Both the position numbers and the translations under genes were made by a program. Under the pieces are notes generated by a model. That model made no database searches, was not told the DNA's origin, and saw nothing but the letters and a program-made list of their open reading frames with translations. 41,489 nt of DNA from assembly GCA_024642485.1 (NCBI GenBank), contig JAHEAY010000005.1:1-41489 (forward strand), read 5' to 3'. This document shows positions 33,967-41,489 of this stretch, in pieces (positions within the stretch are counted from its first letter, which is position 1; every line of letters begins with the position of its first letter). The stretch is from Cytophagaceae bacterium. GTDB lineage: Bacteria; Bacteroidota; Bacteroidia; Cytophagales; Spirosomataceae.

Positions 33967-34965
33967 ATGTTGAATAATCGTTTTATATCCTTGGTTCTAG
34001 GTTTGCAAGCTTTTTTTAAGGATTCATCCAACAAAGAAAAAATTGAACTATTTGTAGAAAAGGCTAAAAATGAGAACGCGTGGTTTTCGGATTATTTAAT
34101 TCGAAATGCCATGGATGCGATTGATCAGCAATTTTTTAATGCCCTTAGTTGGGAAAAGTTTTTTGAAAAGCAGCATGCTTCCTCTCAATCCCCCAAACGT
34201 GTTGGCTTAATTCTTTCAGGCAATCTTCCAGCCGTGGGATTACATGATTTATTAATGGTAATTGCGGCAGGTCACAAACCTGTGCTTAAACTCAGTTCCC
34301 AAGATAAGGCACTGATGATGTTGTATATTGATGCAATTCGTTCCGTTGACGCAAGTGTTGTCATCGAAGTTGTAGATCGCTTACCTTCAGTAGATGCTGT
34401 GATTGCGACGGGTTCCGACTTCTCTTCTTCCTATTTTTCTAATTATTTTGCTAAGATTCCTCATATCATACGTAAGAATCGTAGTTCCGTTGCTGTTTTG
34501 ACAGGAAATGAAACGAAGTCTGATTTTGAAGGTCTTGCTACTGATATCTTTACTTATTATGGTTTGGGTTGTCGGAATGTGTCAACAATCGCCATGCCAG
34601 AATCCTTTGATTTAATTCCTTTATTTGATGTATTAACCCAGGTAGGTTGGGTATTGGATCATACCAAGTATTCGAATAACTATCAATATCACAAGACGTT
34701 GATGCTATTGAATCAAATACCTCACTTTGATTTAGGGAATGTAATTGTTACCGAAAGTGAAGAGCTCGTTTCTCCTGTAGGCGTAATACATGTGCATCGG
34801 TATGATTCAACGGAAGCTTTGGAATCTTGGCTTAATCAACATGCAGAAAAGATTCAATGTGTAGTAGGCCAAAAGGCAATTCCTTTCGGTCAGGCTCAGA
34901 TGCCTGCTTTGGATGATTGGGCAGATGGAATTAATACCTATGAGTTTCTCGTTAATTTGTCGTAA
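33967..34965 (+). CDS. Acyl-CoA reductase (LuxC-like)
   Basis: RVGLILSGNLPAVGLHDLLMVIAAGHKPVLKLSSQD, VIATGSDFSSSYFSNYFAKIPHIIRKNRSSVAVLTG, YYGLGCRNVSTIAMPE. Confidence 0.82.
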   Translation: MLNNRFISLVLGLQAFFKDSSNKEKIELFVEKAKNENAWFSDYLIRNAMDAIDQQFFNALSWEKFFEKQHASSQSPKRVGLILSGNLPAVGLHDLLMVIAAGHKPVLKLSSQDKALMMLYIDAIRSVDASVVIEVVDRLPSVDAVIATGSDFSSSYFSNYFAKIPHIIRKNRSSVAVLTGNETKSDFEGLATDIFTYYGLGCRNVSTIAMPESFDLIPLFDVLTQVGWVLDHTKYSNNYQYHKTLMLLNQIPHFDLGNVIVTESEELVSPVGVIHVHRYDSTEALESWLNQHAEKIQCVVGQKAIPFGQAQMPALDDWADGINTYEFLVNLS

Positions 34966-35486
34966 ACGAGTTTTTTTAAGAAAAATGCACCTGATAAGCC
35001 TACCATGGCTCCTGTAAGTACATCAATAGGATAATGAACACCTAAGTAGATGCGACTGAAGGATACAAGTGTAGCCCAAATAAATAAAGGAATACTAATC
35101 CGTTTGTTCTGAGTTAATAAATAGAAACACATCGCCACGGCAAAGGCATTTGCTGCATGTGAGGAACAAAAACCGTAAAGCCCTCCTGCCCCATTCGGTG
35201 TGTGAATCCATGATTGAAAAGCTTCAACATGGCTAGGCCTGAGGCGTTTAATCCAAGGTTTTAATACGCTAGATGAAATTTGGTCCGCCCAAAGTATAGA
35301 AAAGACAATATAGAGTAATGCAGCTTTGATCGCTTTTTGATTGCTTTGGTATATTTTCCAAATCAAAACCGCATAAAGGGGAATCCAGACATATTTGTCG
35401 GACAGAAAAATCATAAATGTATCACTTGAATCGCTGTGCCATTCATTGATCAATTTAAATAAGCTTTCATCCCAAGCTGGAAACAT
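34938..35486 (-). CDS. PAP2 family phosphatase
   Basis: KPWIKRLRPS, YGFCSSHAANAFAVA, SRIYLGVHYPIDVLTGAMVG. Confidence 0.92.
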   Translation of the reverse strand: MFPAWDESLFKLINEWHSDSSDTFMIFLSDKYVWIPLYAVLIWKIYQSNQKAIKAALLYIVFSILWADQISSSVLKPWIKRLRPSHVEAFQSWIHTPNGAGGLYGFCSSHAANAFAVAMCFYLLTQNKRISIPLFIWATLVSFSRIYLGVHYPIDVLTGAMVGLSGAFFLKKLVYDKLTRNS

Positions 35487-35489
35487 GAT

Positions 35490-36461
35490 TTAAAATTTAA
35501 ATACCTCACGAACACGTGAAAGTGTTGCGGCTGCAATGGGTTCCACTTTACGTTCTCCTATTTCTAATTTTTCTTCAATCAAAACGGGATTATTCATGTA
35601 ATAATCGAATTTTTCACGCGCCTCTTTGAAATATTCGAGCATCAAAGCGTGCAATGCTTGTTTGGCATGTCCATAACCATAACCTCCAGCTAAATAATTT
35701 TGCCGCATTTCTGCCGTTTGTTCAGGCGTCGCAATGAGTTGGTATAATTTGAACGTAATATCGTTATCTGGATCTTTCGGATCTTCCAAGGGCGTTGAAT
35801 CCGATTCGATTTTTTTGATCTGTTTTAATAAATCCTTTTCTGGTAAAAATATATCAATGTAATTATTGAGTGATTTACTCATTTTATTCCCATCAATGCC
35901 CGGAATCGTCATCACGGATTCATTGATTGATGCTTCTGGAATAACAAAAATATCCTTTTCGGCCATCCGATTAAATGTACCTGCAATATCTCGCGTCATT
36001 TCAATGTGCTGGCGCTGGTCTTTTCCCACCGGAATCAATTCTGCATCATATAAAACAATGTCAGCCGCTTGTAAAACGGGATAAGTAAATAGACCTGCGT
36101 TAACATTTGCCATTTGTGTGGATTTATCCTTGAAGCTGTGGGCGTTTGCCAACATCGGATAAGGTGTTACACAGTTCAAATACCACATGATTTCGGTATG
36201 GTAGCTGGCTAATTTCGATTGACGATAGAAATAATTTTTATCTGTATCAAAACCAAATGCTAGCCAAGCGGCTGCTATGGATAAGGTGTTTGCGCGAATT
36301 TGTTCCCCATCACGTAAGCTTGTAAGCGTATGTAAATCGGCTATAAATAAAAAAGATTCATTTCCAGTCTGTTTGGAAAGTTCAATAGCAGGCATGATTG
36401 CTCCTAAAATATTGCCTAAATGGGGTTTTCCTGAAGATTGAATACCAGTTAAAATGCGCAT
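35490..36461 (-). CDS. trpS: Tryptophan--tRNA ligase
   Basis: MRILTGIQSSGKPHLGNILGAI (HIGH-like), ADLHTLTSLRDG, LIPVGKDQRQHIEMTRDIA, GIDGNKMSKSLNN. Start 36461. Confidence 0.95.
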   Translation of the reverse strand: MRILTGIQSSGKPHLGNILGAIMPAIELSKQTGNESFLFIADLHTLTSLRDGEQIRANTLSIAAAWLAFGFDTDKNYFYRQSKLASYHTEIMWYLNCVTPYPMLANAHSFKDKSTQMANVNAGLFTYPVLQAADIVLYDAELIPVGKDQRQHIEMTRDIAGTFNRMAEKDIFVIPEASINESVMTIPGIDGNKMSKSLNNYIDIFLPEKDLLKQIKKIESDSTPLEDPKDPDNDITFKLYQLIATPEQTAEMRQNYLAGGYGYGHAKQALHALMLEYFKEAREKFDYYMNNPVLIEEKLEIGERKVEPIAAATLSRVREVFKF

Positions 36462-36603
36462 ATACGAGATAAAAATTTTACAAAAATCAGGAAATTCATT
36501 CAATTCTCCCAATATATTTTTTGTCACCAAAATGTGAACTTCTCCCCTGTGCTTTCTGCTAATTTTTCGCTAATTTCGTTTACCTAAATTTTAGCGGTTT
36601 CTC

Positions 36604-37278
36604 ATGTCCATCTCCCCGGGTCTTTTAAGCTTTTTGTCTGATTTAAAGGCGAACAATTCACGCGAATGGTTTGCAGCTAATAAATCTTTATATGATGTTG
36701 AAAAAGGGAATTTTGATAAACTAATCGATTCGCTCATCTTATCTTACAGTGAATTTGAAAACATGGTTGGGGTTGAAAGGAAGCATTGCTCCTATCGAAT
36801 TTATCGGGATGTACGATTTTCTAAAAATAAAGAACCTTACAAGACCTGGTTTTCTGCGAGTTTTTCAGAAGGTGGGCGACGCTCAGGATTTATGGATTAT
36901 TACCTTCATATTGAACCAGGTGGTAAGTCTTTTTTAGGAGGCGGAATGTACAGTCCAACACCTGATCAAATGGCTAAATACCGTCAGGAAGTAGATTATA
37001 ATGGAGCGGCACTGCGAAAGATTGTTGAGTCTACCCAATTCGTTTCCACATTTGGAACAGCTGAAGGGGAAATGCTACAAAAAGTTCCCAAGGGATTTGA
37101 TCCTACTCCGGAGGATGCACCTTATTTACGTAGAAAACAATTGTTTTATTGGAAGCATTATACCGACAATGAAATACAATCACCTGATTTTATTTCTCAG
37201 TTAATGAAAGACTCACAGGTGATGAAGCCTTTTCTTGATTTTTTGAATGCAACATTTTTTGATAAAGAACCCTTTTAA
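36604..37278 (+). CDS. DUF2461 family protein
   Basis: LLSFLSDLKANNSREWFAANKSLYDVEK, YRIYRDVRFSKNKEPYKTWFSASF, YYLHIEPGGKSFLGGGMYSPTPDQMAKYRQEV. Confidence 0.92.
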   Translation: MSISPGLLSFLSDLKANNSREWFAANKSLYDVEKGNFDKLIDSLILSYSEFENMVGVERKHCSYRIYRDVRFSKNKEPYKTWFSASFSEGGRRSGFMDYYLHIEPGGKSFLGGGMYSPTPDQMAKYRQEVDYNGAALRKIVESTQFVSTFGTAEGEMLQKVPKGFDPTPEDAPYLRRKQLFYWKHYTDNEIQSPDFISQLMKDSQVMKPFLDFLNATFFDKEPF

Positions 37279-37291
37279 TACCATTTAATAC

Positions 37292-40200
37292 ATGCAATTC
37301 TCGCATTTACATAATCACTCGCAGTTTTCATTATTGGATGGTGCATCGAAGATCTCGTCGATGTTTAAAAAGGCCAAAGCAGATAATATGCCGGCGGTAG
37401 CGATTACCGATCACGGTAATATGTTTGGGGTATTTCAATTTGTTGCTGAAGCAGGTAAACAAGGTGTTAAACCGATTGTGGGTTGTGAATTTTATTTAGT
37501 TACCGACCGACATAAACAGAGTTTTACGAAGGAGCAAAAGGATAAGCGTTACCACCAATTATTTCTTGCCAAGAATCCAGAAGGGTATCAGAACTTAGTC
37601 AAGCTTTGTTCATTGGGTTTTATGGAAGGAATGTATTCCAAATACCCTCGAATTGATAAAGAGCTTGTTTTAAAATACCATAAAGGTCTGATTGCTACCA
37701 CCTGTTGCCTAGGCGCATCAGTACCACAAGCAATTCTTCGATCTGGCGAAGAAGAAGCTGAAAAGGAATTTAAATGGTGGTTGGATCTCTTTGGTGAAGA
37801 TTATTACATCGAAGTGCAGAATCACCATATCCCTGAGCAACAGACGGTTAACGAGGTATTGTTAAAGTTTGCGAAGAAGTATAATGTGAAAGTGATTGCC
37901 TCCAATGACAGTCATTATTTGGACCAAAAAGATGCCAATGCCCACGATATCCTATTGTGTATCAACACAGGCGAAAAGCAGGCCACTCCTACTTACAAGG
38001 ATATCGATGATGGGTCTGAGATGAAAGGCAAGCGTTTTGCTTTTTACAATGACCAGTTCTATTTCAAGACAACGGAAGAAATGACCAAATTGTGGTCACA
38101 TGTTCCTGAGGCCATTGATAATACCAATGAGATTGTTGGCAAAGTAGAAACCTTGAAATTAACCAAGGATGTCATGTTGCCCAATTTCCAGATACCTACG
38201 AATTTCCAATCGCAGGATGATTATTTGGAGCATTTGACCATGGAAGGTGCGAAAAAGCGCTATGTGGATATCGATCAGGTGGTTGAGGAACGTCTTCGCT
38301 TTGAATTATATACAATCCGAACCATGGGTTTTGCGGGTTACTTTTTGATTGTAGCTGATTTTATTCAAGCGGGCCGTGATCTTGGTGTTTACGTAGGGCC
38401 TGGTCGGGGATCTGCCGCAGGTTCTGTGGTAGCTTATTGTTTAGGGATTACCAATATTGATCCCATTAAATACAATCTCCTTTTTGAGCGTTTTTTAAAT
38501 CCAGATCGGAAGTCATTGCCCGATATTGATACGGACTTTGATGATGAAGGCCGACAAAAAGTCATTGATTACGTCGTGGACAAATACGGCAAGAATCAGG
38601 TGGCTCATATTGCGACGTATGGCACGATGGCTGCTAAAATGTCCATTAAAGATGTTGCTCGTGTATTGGATTTACCGTTATCGGAATCAAATGCATTAGC
38701 CAAATTAGTGCCAGAAAAACCGAAAATCACTTTGGAGCGTATTTTTAATGCGCCTTTAAATGGGGATAAAAGTTTAGCTGATAAGGAAGGCTTGAATCCA
38801 GAGGAGATTGAGCAAGTGAAGCAATTGCGTCAAATCAAAGAATCAGGCGGATTACCTGCCACGGTCATTGAAAATGCATTGGTTTTGGAGGGTTCTGTTC
38901 GAGGAACGGGGATTCATGCGGCAGGTATTATCATTGCACCGTCTGATTTAACAGATATTTTACCTGTAGCGGCCTCAAAAGATGTGGCCTTGTTGATTAC
39001 ACAATATGACGGCTCTGTAATTGAGAATGCGGGTGTCATTAAGATGGACTTTTTGGGACTTAAAACCCTATCTATATTAAAGGAGGCTGTTCGCTTAATT
39101 AAGCAAAATCATGGCGTGACGATCGTGTTGGATGATTTGCCTCTGGATGATAAAGCGACTTTCGAATTATACCAACGAGCAGAAACAAATGGGACGTTCC
39201 AATTTGAATCTCCGGGTATGCAAAAGCATTTACGTGACTTAAAGCCCGATCAATTTTCGGATTTAATTGCGATGAATGCCTTGTTCCGTCCAGGTCCAAT
39301 GGTCTATATCCCGAATTACATTGCTCGTAAGCACGGTCGAGAAGCGATTGAATACGATTTGCCTGAGATGGAAGAGTATCTGAATGATACTTATGGGATT
39401 ACGGTTTATCAAGAGCAAGTGATGTTGCTATCGCAGAAATTGGCCAATTTCTCCAAAGGAGATGCCGATGTGTTGCGTAAAGCGATGGGAAAGAAAGATA
39501 AAGCGACAATCGATAAGATGAAAGGCAAGTTCATGGAAGGTGGACAAGCCAATAATCACCCTGCGCCGAAATTGGAGAAGATTTGGACCGACTGGGAAGC
39601 CTTTGCGCAATATGCCTTCAATAAATCTCACTCGACTTGTTATGGATTAGTAGCTTACCAAACAGGATATTTAAAGGCAAATTACCCTTCTGAGTTCATG
39701 GCGGCGGTACTTTCCAATTCTTTGGGAAATATTGAAAAGATTACCTTCTTCATGGATGAGTGTAAACGCATGGGAATTCCTTTGTTGGTCCCTGATGTGA
39801 ACGAATCATCGCGTTCTTTTGCGGTCAATAAGAAAGGCCACATCCGATTTGGATTAGGTGCGATTAAAGGTGTTGGAGAAGCTGCCGTAGATGCTATTGT
39901 GGAGGAAAGGACGCAAAATGGTGAATACAAGGATATCTATGATTTTGTTTCTAGGGTCAATGTTCGTCAAGTAAATAAGCGCAGTATGGAGTCCTTGGCT
40001 TTAGCTGGCGCTTTTGATTGTTTCGAAGAAGTTCAGCGTTCGCATTATTTTGCGATGGAGGATGGTACCTCGTTTATTGATAAAATTGTTCGATATGCTT
40101 CTCGTATGGCAGAGTTAAAAGCTGAGGCAACGCAATCCTTGTTCGGCGATTTAGGTGCAGGAACGGGAAATGATATCGCGAAGCCTCGATTACCTGTCTC

Positions 40201-40852
40201 TGAAACATGGTCTGTGATGGAGCAATTAAAGAATGAGAAGGAAGTTGTGGGCGTTTACATTTCAGGGCATCCTTTGGATGAATATAAAGTTGAGATTCAA
40301 AATTTTACCAATTCAACGGTTGTTCAGTTAGATTCGAAGCCAGGTGCTGTTCAATCAGTGGCTGGGATTGTATCCAAGATGAATGTTCGTACATCTGCCA
40401 ATGGAAATCAATTCATGATTTTCACCTTGGAAGATTATTCAGGGAATTATGAATTTGCTTTGTTTGGGAAAGATTATATTGAATTTGAGCGTTTTATTGG
40501 CCAAGATCGGATGTTATTTATTCAGGGGTCTTATCAACAAAAGAATCGCTACATGGAACAAATGGTCTTTAAGATTCAATCCATTGAGTTATTATCTGAG
40601 GTTTTAGAGGAACGTACCAAAGAAATGAAGCTTTCCTTACATTTAAAGCATTTGAATCCTGCCTTAATGGATAATCTATATGATGTGCTAGAACGAAACA
40701 AAGGCAATAAGAAATTGGTTATTGAGGTATTCGATGAAGATGAACAGATTCAAATGGATTTTTTATCAAGGAAAATGCAGATTCGGATTGGTAAATCTTT
40801 AATCGCGGATTTATTGGGTTTAGAAAAAGTTGGTTTTCGATTAATTTCATAA
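37292..40852 (+). CDS. dnaE: DNA polymerase III subunit alpha
   Basis: PHP domain FSHLHNHSQFSLLDGASKI; GPGRGSAAGSVVAYCLGITNIDPIKYNLLFERFLNPDRKSLPDIDTDFDDEGRQKVIDYV; AMNALFRPGPM; AYNKSHS-like AFNKSHSTCYGLVAYQT; C-terminal OB fold. Confidence 0.97.
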   Translation: MQFSHLHNHSQFSLLDGASKISSMFKKAKADNMPAVAITDHGNMFGVFQFVAEAGKQGVKPIVGCEFYLVTDRHKQSFTKEQKDKRYHQLFLAKNPEGYQNLVKLCSLGFMEGMYSKYPRIDKELVLKYHKGLIATTCCLGASVPQAILRSGEEEAEKEFKWWLDLFGEDYYIEVQNHHIPEQQTVNEVLLKFAKKYNVKVIASNDSHYLDQKDANAHDILLCINTGEKQATPTYKDIDDGSEMKGKRFAFYNDQFYFKTTEEMTKLWSHVPEAIDNTNEIVGKVETLKLTKDVMLPNFQIPTNFQSQDDYLEHLTMEGAKKRYVDIDQVVEERLRFELYTIRTMGFAGYFLIVADFIQAGRDLGVYVGPGRGSAAGSVVAYCLGITNIDPIKYNLLFERFLNPDRKSLPDIDTDFDDEGRQKVIDYVVDKYGKNQVAHIATYGTMAAKMSIKDVARVLDLPLSESNALAKLVPEKPKITLERIFNAPLNGDKSLADKEGLNPEEIEQVKQLRQIKESGGLPATVIENALVLEGSVRGTGIHAAGIIIAPSDLTDILPVAASKDVALLITQYDGSVIENAGVIKMDFLGLKTLSILKEAVRLIKQNHGVTIVLDDLPLDDKATFELYQRAETNGTFQFESPGMQKHLRDLKPDQFSDLIAMNALFRPGPMVYIPNYIARKHGREAIEYDLPEMEEYLNDTYGITVYQEQVMLLSQKLANFSKGDADVLRKAMGKKDKATIDKMKGKFMEGGQANNHPAPKLEKIWTDWEAFAQYAFNKSHSTCYGLVAYQTGYLKANYPSEFMAAVLSNSLGNIEKITFFMDECKRMGIPLLVPDVNESSRSFAVNKKGHIRFGLGAIKGVGEAAVDAIVEERTQNGEYKDIYDFVSRVNVRQVNKRSMESLALAGAFDCFEEVQRSHYFAMEDGTSFIDKIVRYASRMAELKAEATQSLFGDLGAGTGNDIAKPRLPVSETWSVMEQLKNEKEVVGVYISGHPLDEYKVEIQNFTNSTVVQLDSKPGAVQSVAGIVSKMNVRTSANGNQFMIFTLEDYSGNYEFALFGKDYIEFERFIGQDRMLFIQGSYQQKNRYMEQMVFKIQSIELLSEVLEERTKEMKLSLHLKHLNPALMDNLYDVLERNKGNKKLVIEVFDEDEQIQMDFLSRKMQIRIGKSLIADLLGLEKVGFRLIS

Positions 40853-40920
40853 ATAATTTGTCGGGAACTAATTCTTATACCTGAAATGTTATAATTTTGA
40901 ATTTTAAAATAAAATAGAAA

Positions 40921-41244
40921 ATGGGAAAATACGTAGAGGCAACGGATGCCAACTTTCAAGAATTAATTAGTGGACCTACACCAGTATTAGTCGATTTTTG
41001 GGCTGAATGGTGTGGACCTTGTAAAATGATTGGACCAATCGTAGAAGAGTTAGCGGGAGATGTAGAAGGACAAGCGGTTGTAGCTAAAATGAATGTAGAT
41101 GCGAATTCAGCAGTACCTGCATCGTTGGGAATTCGTTCAATTCCTACATTGATGGTATTCAAAAATGGCGAAATGGTTGAGCGTTTAGTTGGTGGAAATA
41201 TTCCAAAATCAGTTTTGGCAGAAACCTTGTTAAAGCACGCTTAA
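40921..41244 (+). CDS. trxA: Thioredoxin
   Basis: PVLVDFWAEWCGPCKMIGPIVEELA, MNVDANSAVPASLGIRSIPTLMVFKNGE; TAATTTTG box at 40892-40899. Confidence 0.97.
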   Translation: MGKYVEATDANFQELISGPTPVLVDFWAEWCGPCKMIGPIVEELAGDVEGQAVVAKMNVDANSAVPASLGIRSIPTLMVFKNGEMVERLVGGNIPKSVLAETLLKHA

Positions 41245-41489
41245 TTAGCTTTTATAGACTTTATCCATGGCTTGTAACAAGATGTTGCAAGCCATTTTTA
41301 TTTCCTCATTTGTGATGACCAAAGGCGGTGCAATGCGTAAGGAGTTGTCGCAAAATAGGAACCAGTCTGTGATTAAGCCATTTAAAATGCATTCATCAAT
41401 TACCGCTTTCACCGTTTTGAAATCTTGCATTTCTACAGCAATCATCAATCCAACCCCTCTAAATTCTTGGATGATTGGGTGAATCAATA
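41245..41489 (-). CDS. Class-III aminotransferase, C-terminal fragment (N-terminus beyond window)
   Basis: EFRGVGLMIAVEMQDFKTVKAVIDECILNGLITDWFLFCDNSLRIAPPLVITNEEIKMACNIL: typical ornithine/acetylornithine aminotransferase-like C-terminus; reading frame continues off the edge. Confidence 0.8.
   Translation of the reverse strand, partial: LIHPIIQEFRGVGLMIAVEMQDFKTVKAVIDECILNGLITDWFLFCDNSLRIAPPLVITNEEIKMACNILLQAMDKVYKS

Noticed and set aside
1-41489. Prophage, transposon, restriction-modification, toxin-antitoxin, secondary metabolite or defence cluster
   Set aside because: All sizeable ORFs on both strands match core metabolic or informational families or are shadows; no integrase, transposase or nuclease-methylase signatures seen.

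Overview
This 41.5 kb window comes from a low-GC Bacteroidota chromosome. By protein flavour it is probably Cytophagales (GldC, GSIII, long-form IspG, TAnnTTTG promoter boxes), but that is inference. The content is almost entirely housekeeping: rlmD, dnaB, phoH, ssb, a tRNA-Leu(GAG), trhO, surE, folE/6-PTPS, ispG, gldC, cinA, a 2-oxoacid dehydrogenase E2, rsmE, two glutamine synthetases (GSIII and eukaryotic-type GSII), mtaB, an amt/porin pair, a ferredoxin/LuxC-type reductase pair, trpS, dnaE and trxA. I see no transposase, prophage, CRISPR, toxin-antitoxin or defence gene. The most unexpected signal is non-coding. Three of the eleven convergent gene junctions carry paired arrays of degenerate 7-bp tandem repeats (GAGTTAA/GAACTAA/GAGGTAA-like, or GTCGTTA-like). 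The arrays start at or inside the stop codon of the forward gene, and in two of the three copies they also reach the stop codon of the opposing gene. In those two copies the arrays form long inverted repeats. A related 13-nt core, GTAAGTTTTGMTA, follows the left array in all three copies. Other points of interest are a terminator palindrome spanning both stop codons of a convergent pair, a 16-nt sequence shared by two divergent promoter regions, a possible near-leaderless ispG promoter, and an uncharacterised acidic protein upstream of rsmE and downstream of glnN.
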